Part shown: positions 1-6,178 of the stretch, piece after piece
How positions within the stretch are numbered: position 1 is the stretch's first letter
How the letters are laid out: the number at the start of each line of letters is the position of its first letter
DNA from: Sulfurospirillum sp.
Lineage (GTDB): Bacteria; Campylobacterota; Campylobacteria; Campylobacterales; QNZT01
DNA: 16,790 nucleotides
NCBI GenBank assembly: GCA_003978455.1
Contig: QNZT01000110.1
Coordinates: 1-16,790 of the forward strand
Reading direction: 5' to 3'
Position numbers and translations under genes: made by a program
The notes under the pieces: model-generated
The model's database searches: none
What the model was told of the DNA's origin: nothing
What the model saw: the letters and a program-made list of their open reading frames with translations, nothing else

Positions 1-155
1 GCCGTACCTATCAGGACTTTTTCCCCTAGAGAGGATTCCTGTGCATAGGAAGTTTGCTGCATTTGTCCCGGATAATCAAAACCGACACTTTTATTGACAC
101 ATCCCGTAAAAAAGAGAGTAAAAGATAAGAGTATAACAAATATTTTAGTCTTCAT
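1..155 (-). CDS. Predicted lipoprotein, N-terminal part (gene runs off the window)
   Basis: Reading leftwards from 155 there is an open frame of 51 codons that continues past base 1. The protein begins MKTKIFVILLSFTLFFTGC, a short basic start, a hydrophobic core and a lipobox-like FTGC with Cys19 as the probable lipidated residue; a polar segment follows. It should therefore be exported and anchored in a membrane. The start is supported by AAAGGAT about 7 bases upstream on the minus strand and by a strong extended -10 promoter at 179-187. It diverges from rpsU. I do not recognise the family from 51 residues, and no enzymatic domain is visible in the part present. Confidence 0.75.
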   Translation of the reverse strand, partial: MKTKIFVILLSFTLFFTGCVNKSVGFDYPGQMQQTSYAQESSLGEKVLIGT

Positions 156-178
156 CGCTGTATCCTTTCGTTTATGAC

Positions 179-187
179 ATTATACCA
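179..187 (-). promoter_or_regulatory. Extended -10 promoter of the lipoprotein gene
   Basis: The minus strand reads TGGTATAAT, a perfect extended -10 (TGnTATAAT), which would start transcription near 172, about 17 bases before the start codon. No clear -35 is seen. A perfect 12-bp palindrome, AGAGTCGACTCT (191-202), lies just upstream, in the spacer/-35 zone. Confidence 0.65.
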
Positions 188-295
188 GATAGAGTCGACT
201 CTCGCTTTTATGCAAACGAACACAAGCCATTCTCTACTTCATGTAATAAAACTGATGAGAGTGTCGTCTATTATAACCTTCCTTTCAGCATCTTA

Positions 296-304
296 TGCTA
301 TAAT
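296..304 (+). promoter_or_regulatory. Extended -10 promoter of rpsU
   Basis: TGCTATAAT is a perfect extended -10 about 35 bases before the rpsU start codon, giving a leader of roughly 30 bases. No good -35 hexamer is present. Confidence 0.65.
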
Positions 305-339
305 CCACGCCAAACTCACACGGAAGGTGGTGATATCAG

Positions 340-552
340 ATGCCGGGAATCGTTGTAAAACCAAACGAATCATTTGAAGAGGCTTACAGAAAGTTTAAAA
401 AGCAGACTGACAGAAACTTGATCGTTACTGAAAAAAGAGCGCGAAAGTTCTTTGAAACAGGAACCGAGAAGCGTAAAAAGCAGAAAATCGCTGCAAAGAA
501 AAAGATGCTTAAAAAACTCTACATCCTCAGACGTTACGAGTCAAGACTCTAA
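340..552 (+). CDS. rpsU: 30S ribosomal protein S21
   Basis: The 70-residue, very basic protein starts MPGIVVKPNESFEEAYRKFK and has the S21 signature throughout: the N-terminal strand, then FKKQTDR, a long helical region rich in Lys/Arg, and the KLYILRRYESRL end. Length is normal for the family. S21 sits on the 30S platform near the anti-Shine-Dalgarno end of 16S rRNA and helps initiation. The start is set by a long purine-rich ribosome site (GGAAGGTGGTGAT, 322-334). The gene has its own promoter and a hairpin terminator, so it is probably monocistronic. Confidence 0.97.
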   Translation: MPGIVVKPNESFEEAYRKFKKQTDRNLIVTEKRARKFFETGTEKRKKQKIAAKKKMLKKLYILRRYESRL

Positions 553-558
553 CATCCT

Positions 559-588
559 AAACCGGCTTTTGCCGGTTTATCTCTTTCA
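559..588 (+). terminator. Hairpin terminator after rpsU
   Basis: Perfect 8-bp inverted repeat AAACCGGC (559-566) / GCCGGTTT (571-578) with a TTTT loop, 6 bases after the rpsU stop. The following tract (ATCTCTTTC) is only moderately T-rich, so termination may be incomplete. Confidence 0.75.
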
Positions 589-624
589 AACTCTATCTTC
601 TATTATTGAAAACTTACTTTTTTA

Positions 625-633
625 TGCTACAAT
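625..633 (+). promoter_or_regulatory. Extended -10 promoter of the 670 gene
   Basis: TGCTACAAT fits the extended -10 pattern with one change in the hexamer and lies about 37 bases before the start codon of the small exported protein. The surroundings are A/T-rich and no -35 is clear. Confidence 0.5.
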
Positions 634-669
634 CCTTTTTCAAATTTTAATTTAAAAAGGAATACTCTC

Positions 670-1197
670 ATGAAAAAGATTATTTTAAGTTTACTTGCCC
701 TCATCGTCATCGCAGGCGGTATCTTTGCCGCGATCAATGCAAAAAGCAACTATGATAGCAGCAAATACAGCGCAAGTGTTGAGCCCGCCCCTCTGAAAGT
801 CGGTTCCAAAGTGGACTTCACCCTTCCCGATCAGTTCGACAAATCACACACACTTGAAGCAGGTACAAGCAAACTCATCATGACATTTGCCAAAGCGAGT
901 TCTCATGTCGTACGAAACTTCCTCAAAGAGCAGCCTGCAGATTTTCTACTCACACACGAAGCGGAGTATGTCGCAGATATCCACCCTATGCCTACCATCA
1001 TCCGAAATGCTTTTGCCATGCCTGACCTGAGAAAGAGTCGATATCCCGTTTTGCTGATCTATGAAGAGAAGATCGCAAATATGTTCAAAAATCCTTCTCA
1101 TGAAGAGGATATCATGATCGTCACACTCGAAAACAAAACCGTCAAAGCGATCGACTTCGTCAAGGATGCCAAAGCACTCAAAGAGAAACTCCACTGA
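670..1197 (+). CDS. Exported thioredoxin-fold-like protein without cysteines
   Basis: The 175-residue protein has an N-terminal hydrophobic segment (about residues 4-22) that is either a signal peptide or a single membrane anchor. The rest, from KVGSKVDFTLPDQFDKSHTL through the ADIHPMPTIIRNAFAMPDLR stretch to a C-terminal helix, resembles the layout of AhpC/TlpA-like thioredoxin folds: 'VGs.v.FtL.DQ', a strand, then a cis-Pro-type position. The protein has no cysteine at all, so it cannot do thiol-disulfide exchange. Proteins of this kind are often labelled as hypothetical or wrongly as FAD/FMN dehydrogenase; I see no flavin motif. AAAAAGGA precedes the start at good spacing. It has its own promoter and is not in an obvious operon. 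The fold assignment is an inference from the sequence pattern. Confidence 0.8.
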   Translation: MKKIILSLLALIVIAGGIFAAINAKSNYDSSKYSASVEPAPLKVGSKVDFTLPDQFDKSHTLEAGTSKLIMTFAKASSHVVRNFLKEQPADFLLTHEAEYVADIHPMPTIIRNAFAMPDLRKSRYPVLLIYEEKIANMFKNPSHEEDIMIVTLENKTVKAIDFVKDAKALKEKLH

Positions 1198-1243
1198 TAA
1201 CGATAATAGTCAGGCTAAAAAGTCTGTTGCACAAGACATAGTA

Positions 1244-1303
1244 TGTTTGGGAACAAACACTGCTCCGCCTGTTCAGGAACACCCCGTGTTTCCTGCTACA
1301 GGC
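1244..1303. repeat. Two adjacent hairpins in the 219-base gap before htrA
   Basis: The gap 1198-1416 has no gene. It holds a 6-bp hairpin, TGTTTG (1244-1249) / CAAACA (1254-1259) with a GGAA loop. A larger one follows: GCCTGT (1267-1272) / ACAGGC (1298-1303) enclosing AGGAACAC (1275-1282) / GTGTTTCCT (1286-1294). Neither is followed by T residues in either direction (on the plus strand seven A follow), so neither looks like a normal intrinsic terminator. They lie upstream of the likely htrA promoter zone (TATACT at 1375-1380). Confidence 0.45.
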
Positions 1304-1416
1304 AAAAAAACATTATACTGCCCATTGTTAACCCATTATTAATTCTTATTTATTTTTAGTTAATCCTCATCGTTTATACTTGCAGTGTCAATAATTTTGA
1401 TAAAAGGAAAAAATAT

Positions 1417-2790
1417 ATGAAAAAATTTCTGGCAGCTACATCACTGTTTGTGGTCGCACTCGGTGCGCAGGCAGTGGACTTCAACTTAGCAAACCCCAAT
1501 CCAAAACATATCACACCTGTCAGCGCAGATGAGGTACTCTCCTTTCATGAAGGGATCAAAGATGTCGTCAAAAGTGTGGTCAATATCTCCACCACAAAAA
1601 ACATCCAAAATATGGGAGGCGGTTACGCACCCTACTATCCCTTACCTATGCCCGATCGTGCGAAACCGCACGCGCTGGGATCTGGCGTCATCCTGACAAA
1701 AGACGGTTATATCGTCACCAACAACCATGTCGTTGAAAATGCCGACGACATCACCGTCACCCTCCCCGACTCACAGGATGAGTACAAAGCGAAACTGATC
1801 GGTACCGACAAAGAGACCGATCTCGCCGTCATCAAGATCGAACCAAAAAAGGAACTCAAAGCGATCAAGCTGGCAAACGCCTCTTCACTCCAGGTGGGCG
1901 ATGTCGTCTTTGCTGTCGGAAATCCCTTCGGTGTGGGTGAGAGTGTGACACAGGGGATCATCTCGGCACTCAACAAAAACCGCGTCGGGATCAACCAGTA
2001 TGAGAACTTTATCCAGACAGACGCTTCCATCAACCCCGGTAACTCCGGCGGGGCGCTTGTGGACAGCCGCGGGGCGCTGATCGGGATCAACTCGGTCATC
2101 ATCTCCCGAAGCGGAGGCAACAACGGTATCGGTTTTGCCATCCCCGTAGATATGGTCAAAAACATCACCACCCACCTGATCGACAACGGCAAAGTAACAC
2201 GCGGCTATATCGGTGTGAGCATCTCTGATGTGACCAAAGAGTACAAAAGTGTCTACAACCATAAAAAAGGTGCCGTGGTGCTGAGTGTCGAGTCCAGTTC
2301 ACCGGCGGAGAAAGCGGGTCTCAAACGTGGGGATCTTATATTTGATGTAAATGGTAAAAAAGTACGCAATGCCACAGAACTGAAACAGAAGATCGCCTCT
2401 TATAAACCGCATCAGAAGGTTGCACTCGGTATAGAGCGTGACAAAAAAGATATGAACATCTCTGCGGTTCTGGCTTCCAGAGATGCACTCGAACTGGACA
2501 AAGACACTGAAGAGATCTTCAAGGGTATGCGTATCGTACCGCTCTCCGGACAGATCCGTTACCAGTACCGCATACCACCCTATATCGAGGGTGTGCTGAT
2601 CGAAGATATCAAGCCTATGTCCAAAGCGGAGAAGGTAGGTTTTCAAGCGGGAGATGTTATAATCCAGATAGAAGACGATACTGTCAACTCTATCCAGGAC
2701 TTGCAAAAAGCCCTGCAAAAATACAAACGTCAGCCGAAACGTATCTATGTCAACCGATACGGTACGATTTTGATGCTGGTGATCAAATAG
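1417..2790 (+). CDS. htrA: Periplasmic serine protease/chaperone HtrA (DegP family)
   Basis: The 457-residue protein begins with a clear signal peptide (MKKFLAATSLFVVALGAQA, cleavage likely after Ala19). The trypsin-like domain (about 45-255) has the full triad: His104 in TNNHVV, Asp135 in TDLAVI and Ser210 in NPGNSGGAL. PDZ1 covers about 262-352 (GYIGVSI, then SPAEKAGLKRGDLI) and PDZ2 about 370-457 (AEKVGFQAGDVIIQI), so the architecture is a complete DegP type. It degrades or refolds misfolded envelope proteins in the periplasm. AAAAGGA (1402-1408) supports the start; a possible -10 is TATACT at 1375-1380. The response-regulator and kinase genes follow 16 bases after the stop. In C. jejuni htrA is likewise followed by cprRS, so co-transcription and stress-linked control are likely. 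Confidence 0.96.
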   Translation: MKKFLAATSLFVVALGAQAVDFNLANPNPKHITPVSADEVLSFHEGIKDVVKSVVNISTTKNIQNMGGGYAPYYPLPMPDRAKPHALGSGVILTKDGYIVTNNHVVENADDITVTLPDSQDEYKAKLIGTDKETDLAVIKIEPKKELKAIKLANASSLQVGDVVFAVGNPFGVGESVTQGIISALNKNRVGINQYENFIQTDASINPGNSGGALVDSRGALIGINSVIISRSGGNNGIGFAIPVDMVKNITTHLIDNGKVTRGYIGVSISDVTKEYKSVYNHKKGAVVLSVESSSPAEKAGLKRGDLIFDVNGKKVRNATELKQKIASYKPHQKVALGIERDKKDMNISAVLASRDALELDKDTEEIFKGMRIVPLSGQIRYQYRIPPYIEGVLIEDIKPMSKAEKVGFQAGDVIIQIEDDTVNSIQDLQKALQKYKRQPKRIYVNRYGTILMLVIK

Positions 2791-2806
2791 CCAAAAGGAG
2801 TCCTTC

Positions 2807-3499
2807 ATGATCAAGGTATTGATGATCGAAGATGATCCGGAACTCGCCGAGATCATCACCAAATATCTCGCAAAGTTCGACATCGACGTCACCAATGCCG
2901 AAGATCCCTACATAGGACTCTCCAAGCTGGAGATCGGAGACTACGAGCTGCTGATCCTCGACCTGACCTTGCCGGGGATGGACGGACTGGAGCTATTGCA
3001 GCGCATACGAAAGGTCTCCGACATCCCGGTGATCATCTCCTCCGCCCGCGACGATATCGTCGATAAAGTGGTCGGTCTGGAGCGGGGTGCGGACGACTAC
3101 CTGCCCAAACCCTACAACCCCAGAGAACTCGAAGCACGGATCAAATCGATCCTGCGCCGCCACAACCGTGTCGAGGAGAAAAAGGCGGAGCAGGAGAAGA
3201 TCTTTGAAGTCAACGAAGATGGGATGATGATCACCTTCAAAGGGGAACCCCTCTCCCTGACCCCTGCGGAGTTTGACATACTCAATGCCCTCATCAAACA
3301 CAAAAACGGCGTCGTCTCCCGGGCGGATATCATCTACCAGAGTGATTTTATCAGCGATGACAGCAGCTACAAAAATGTCGATGTCATGGTCTCCAAAATC
3401 CGCAGCAAGATAGCCAGACACGATCCCGACCACGCGTACATCAAGTCGGTCAGAGGTGTCGGCTACCAGCTGCTCTGTCCACCTCAGAAAAACAGTTAA
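2807..3499 (+). CDS. cprR: OmpR-family response regulator (CprR-like)
   Basis: The 230-residue protein has a receiver domain (1-118) with acidic pocket Glu8-Asp9-Asp10, phospho-acceptor Asp52 (LDLTLPGMDG), Ser79 at the switch position and Lys101 (YLPKPYNP). A winged-helix DNA-binding domain (about 132-226) follows, with LTPAEFDIL and the recognition segment around VDVMVSKIRSKIARH, ending RGVGYQL. All key residues are present, so it should be an active phosphorylation-dependent transcription factor. AAAAGGAG (2793-2800) lies ideally before the start. The gene sits between htrA and the kinase. Synteny and domain type fit CprR of Campylobacter jejuni; the symbol rests on that context, and the family also includes CpxR-like and ArsR(Helicobacter)-like regulators. 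Confidence 0.93.
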   Translation: MIKVLMIEDDPELAEIITKYLAKFDIDVTNAEDPYIGLSKLEIGDYELLILDLTLPGMDGLELLQRIRKVSDIPVIISSARDDIVDKVVGLERGADDYLPKPYNPRELEARIKSILRRHNRVEEKKAEQEKIFEVNEDGMMITFKGEPLSLTPAEFDILNALIKHKNGVVSRADIIYQSDFISDDSSYKNVDVMVSKIRSKIARHDPDHAYIKSVRGVGYQLLCPPQKNS

Positions 3500-3507
3500 C
3501 ACCCTTC

Positions 3508-4722
3508 ATGAGAAACACTTCGATCATCGCATTTATCAACATGATCTTTGTGATCGCGTTTGTAAGTGTGATCTCGACTTTTCTGCTCTTTGACAAGATG
3601 GAAAAAGAGCGTTACGCGGAGCAGGAGCAGCAGCGCTACAGTCTCATCGCCGACGCTTTTCTCTCGGGATTGCAGTTTCTGCCCAACAACCGGGATCTCG
3701 AAAAACGCTACAAACACTTCAACGTAGCACTTATCAAAGATCCCAAAGAGCGTCTCGACATCCTCCAGAACGCCAAACTACTCTATATCAAAAACACGGT
3801 CTTCGGTCGTGTACGTATCTACGAGAGAGGCAAAGAGCACTACATCTACGTCCAGAGTCTGGGCTACAACCTGATGCTCAAAGACCTCAAGTCACGCCCC
3901 TACAAACGCAAGATCGCCCTGCTCCTGCTGGCGCTTTTCAGCGGTATTTTAACCTTTATTTATACCATCCTGCGCAAAAAACTCTCCCCGCTCAAAGAGC
4001 TGGACGCAGAAGTGCAGAAGTTCGCCGACGGAGAACTCGACCTGCATATCAAAGAGTACGGAAACGACGAGATCGGCAAAATCGCCGCCACTTTCAAAAA
4101 AGCAATCCACTCCCTCAAAGAGCAGATGGAGTCCAAAAATCTCTTCATGAGAAATATGATGCATGAACTCAAGACCCCCATCACCAAAGGGCGGATTCTG
4201 GCGGAGAGTATCGACGACTTTGAGGACAAACAGCTGCTGATCAAGTCGTTTGAGCGGATGAACGAGATCATCACAGAGCTGGCACAGGTGGAGAAACTGA
4301 CCTCCAGAAACATCACCCTCCATCCGCAGATCGTATCGTTCGACGCACTGGTGGAGAGAGCGAAAAAACTGCTGCTTTGCGAAGGGGACTGTATCGTCAA
4401 GGAGTACAGCAACTTCCGCATCACCGTCGATCCCGATCACTTTGCGCTGGTGCTCAAAAACCTGATCGACAATGCTGTCAAATTCAGCCCCGACCGCAAA
4501 GCCATCATCCGTGCCACACCCAAAAAGATCGAAGTGCTTTCCAAAGGTGAACCTCTCAAATACCCCCTCTCCTACTACACCGAACCCTTTTCGCAGGAGG
4601 AGAAGAAAAACAGCGGTTTCGGACTCGGGCTCTATATCGTCAACTCCATCCTCAATATCCACGGCGCGAAACTGGGGTATCGTCATGAAGATGGCTATAA
4701 TATTTTCGAGATTGTGTTATAA
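3508..4722 (+). CDS. cprS: Membrane sensor histidine kinase (CprS-like)
   Basis: 404 residues. TM1 is about 6-28, a periplasmic sensing region about 29-133, TM2 about 135-154, and a HAMP linker about 157-209 (LSPLKELDAEVQKFADGELD). The H-box MMHELKTPITKGR has His219; the ATPase domain has the N-box KNLIDNAVKFSP (Asn318, Asn322) and the G2 box GFGLGLYIV (370-378). The usual Asp of the G1 box (DxGxG) is not seen; the equivalent stretch reads VLSKGEPL with Ser345 in its place. There is no good Shine-Dalgarno site before the start; the 8-base gap after the regulator stop suggests coupled translation. It should phosphorylate the upstream regulator. The assignment to CprS rests on gene order plus architecture. 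Confidence 0.92.
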   Translation: MRNTSIIAFINMIFVIAFVSVISTFLLFDKMEKERYAEQEQQRYSLIADAFLSGLQFLPNNRDLEKRYKHFNVALIKDPKERLDILQNAKLLYIKNTVFGRVRIYERGKEHYIYVQSLGYNLMLKDLKSRPYKRKIALLLLALFSGILTFIYTILRKKLSPLKELDAEVQKFADGELDLHIKEYGNDEIGKIAATFKKAIHSLKEQMESKNLFMRNMMHELKTPITKGRILAESIDDFEDKQLLIKSFERMNEIITELAQVEKLTSRNITLHPQIVSFDALVERAKKLLLCEGDCIVKEYSNFRITVDPDHFALVLKNLIDNAVKFSPDRKAIIRATPKKIEVLSKGEPLKYPLSYYTEPFSQEEKKNSGFGLGLYIVNSILNIHGAKLGYRHEDGYNIFEIVL

Positions 4723-4723
4723 T
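4715..4723 (+). promoter_or_regulatory. Extended -10 promoter for nfeD, inside the end of the kinase gene
   Basis: TGTTATAAT, a perfect extended -10, overlaps the stop codon of the kinase gene. It would start transcription near 4730, just before the left arm of the inverted repeat at 4734. The NfeD/SPFH pair would then have its own transcript that opens with a folded leader. Confidence 0.55.
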
Positions 4724-4733
4724 AGTTCCGATA

Positions 4734-4847
4734 GAACCCTCTGAATAATTTACTTCTCTCAAACGGCTTCACGGCGGGTACCCCAAAACTCCGTTTTGAC
4801 CCTACCGTTGCAGATGTTGTTCGAGCAGCAAATTATTCAGAGGGTTC
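4734..4847 (+). promoter_or_regulatory. Strongly folded 114-nt leader/inverted-repeat element before nfeD
   Basis: Perfect 18-bp inverted repeat: GAACCCTCTGAATAATTT (4734-4751) and its complement AAATTATTCAGAGGGTTC (4830-4847). Inside are nested pairings: ACGG.GGGT (4771-4779) with ACCC..CCGT, and a tight CAAAAC-TCC-GTTTTG hairpin. No T-tract follows, so it is not an intrinsic terminator. The right arm ends about 10 bases before the AAAGGA ribosome site of nfeD, and an extended -10 lies just upstream, so it probably forms the 5' leader of the nfeD mRNA. A small transposon-derived repeat (MITE-like) is the main alternative; no clear target duplication was seen. Confidence 0.6.
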
Positions 4848-4865
4848 AATATAAGATAAAGGAAC

Positions 4866-5324
4866 ATGATGGAGACTCTTTTCACCACCCCGCTCTGGTG
4901 GCACTGGATGGCATTCGGTCTGATCCTCGTCGCCGCTGAGATCGTCGTACCCTCTTTTGTGATCATCTGGTTCGGTCTGGCAGCGATAGTCGTAGCCGTA
5001 CTGGAGTGGGTCTTTTCGATACACTTTGCAACCCAACTCTTCTGGTGGATCGTGCTTTCGGTACTCTTTCTCTACATCTGGCTGAAAAAGTACAAACCGA
5101 AAAAGAAGACCACCAAGGGGGAGTCTCATGAAGATATGGGTACCGAGGGTATCGTCACCGAGGCTGTCGAACCGTTCGGTCGCGGACGTGCCAGATTTGA
5201 AGCACCGGTACTGGGCAGCAGCGAATGGGTCGTCACTGCCGACGAAAAGATAGAGGTGGGTGAAAAAGTCATCTGCACAGAAGCCATGGGCAATATGCTC
5301 AAAGTCAAAAGGAGAAGGAGATAG
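4866..5324 (+). CDS. NfeD-family membrane protein (short form)
   Basis: 152 residues. Three to four hydrophobic segments fill about 8-77, including WHWMAFGLILVAAEIVVPS, which carries the typical E..vPs.v.iwfG motif of NfeD proteins. A basic linker (KKYKPKKKTTKG) follows, then a soluble OB-fold domain (about 90-150; G.EGIVTEAV...GRARFEAPVLGSSEWVV...I..GEKV). Short NfeD proteins pair with SPFH/stomatin-like partners, and the SPFH gene begins 2 bases after this stop. Two ATG codons are adjacent (4866 and 4869); AAAGGA at 4858-4863 is only 2 bases from the first, so the second may be the real start. The role is membrane-domain organisation or quality control together with the partner; the exact function is not established. 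Confidence 0.92.
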   Translation: MMETLFTTPLWWHWMAFGLILVAAEIVVPSFVIIWFGLAAIVVAVLEWVFSIHFATQLFWWIVLSVLFLYIWLKKYKPKKKTTKGESHEDMGTEGIVTEAVEPFGRGRARFEAPVLGSSEWVVTADEKIEVGEKVICTEAMGNMLKVKRRRR

Positions 5325-5326
5325 AT

Positions 5327-6175
5327 ATGGAACTGTTAATCGTATTGCTGGTCGTCGTTTTATTTATCCTGTTTTCAGGGATCAAAATTGTACCGCAGGG
5401 AGAAGAGTGGATAGTAGAGAGACTCGGGAAGTATCACTCGACACTTAAACCGGGACTAAACATCATCATCCCTTTTATCGATACAGTACGGGAGAAGATT
5501 TCAACCAGAGATATCATCCTCGATATCGAACAGCAAGAGGTCATCACCAAAGACAATGCCGTCATCTTGACCAATGCCGTCGCCTTTATCCGTGTGACCG
5601 ATCCCAAAAACGCACTCTACGGTGTGGAGGATTTCAGACTTGCCATCCAGAACCTCATCACCACGACACTGCGTTCGATCATCGGTGAGATGAAACTCGA
5701 CGAAGCCCTCTCCAACCGTGATGTCATCAAAAACAGACTCAAAGAGCAGATCATCGACGATGTGGCGGACTGGGGTATCACCGTCAAGTCGGTGGAGATT
5801 CAGGATATCACCCCGTCGGGATCGATGCAGCAGGCGATGGAGCAGCAAGCAGCGGCGGAGCGTGAAAGACGTGCCATAGAGACACGCGCGGAAGGAAACA
5901 AAAACGCGATGATACTCGAAGCGGAAGGAAAGCTCCAGGCGGCAAAAAAAGAGGCAGAAGCACAAGTCGCCCTCTCCGAAGCCTCCGCACAGGCGATCAA
6001 AAATGTCTCCGAAGCGATCACCGACAAAGAGTTGCCGACGATGTTTCTGCTCGGAGACCGCTATATCAACACACTGGAGAAGATGAGCCAGTCACCCAAC
6101 AGTAAATTTGTCGTCTATCCCGCAGATCTCCAGTCGGCGATCCGCGGCATCATGGGCAATCTGACCAAAAAGTAA
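5327..6175 (+). CDS. SPFH/stomatin-like membrane protein (QmcA/YbbK type)
   Basis: 282 residues. One N-terminal membrane segment (about 2-18) is followed by the SPFH/Band-7 domain (about 20-180) with the typical IVPQGEEWIVERLGKY and LKPGLNIIIPFID motifs. Next comes an Ala/Glu-rich coiled coil (about 168-225, AAAERERRAIETRAEG then AEGKLQAAKKEAEAQ) and a short C-terminal tail. This is the usual stomatin/QmcA layout; such proteins form large oligomeric rings in membranes and modulate proteases or transport. GGAGAAGGAG directly precedes the start and overlaps the end of nfeD, so the two are translated together. It ends 3 bases from the end of the convergent M23 gene, leaving no room for a terminator. 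Confidence 0.95.
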   Translation: MELLIVLLVVVLFILFSGIKIVPQGEEWIVERLGKYHSTLKPGLNIIIPFIDTVREKISTRDIILDIEQQEVITKDNAVILTNAVAFIRVTDPKNALYGVEDFRLAIQNLITTTLRSIIGEMKLDEALSNRDVIKNRLKEQIIDDVADWGITVKSVEIQDITPSGSMQQAMEQQAAAERERRAIETRAEGNKNAMILEAEGKLQAAKKEAEAQVALSEASAQAIKNVSEAITDKELPTMFLLGDRYINTLEKMSQSPNSKFVVYPADLQSAIRGIMGNLTKK

Positions 6176-6178
6176 ATA

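Noticed and set aside
174..377. Open frame of 67 codons overlapping the rpsU promoter and start
   Set aside because: It spans the rpsU promoter and ribosome site, overlaps S21 in another frame and has no ribosome site or recognisable sequence.
1267..1310. Terminator for the gene at 670-1197
   Set aside because: The stem is interrupted and followed by seven A on the plus strand, not T; the minus-strand T-run precedes the stem, which is the wrong side.
3949..4686. Long minus-strand open frame (245 codons) opposite the kinase gene
   Set aside because: It is the antisense shadow of a clear histidine kinase; its composition reflects complementary codons and it has no domain.
4734..4847. Insertion sequence
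   Set aside because: The inverted repeat encloses only 78 bases with no transposase and no clear target duplication; a leader element fits better, a MITE remains possible.
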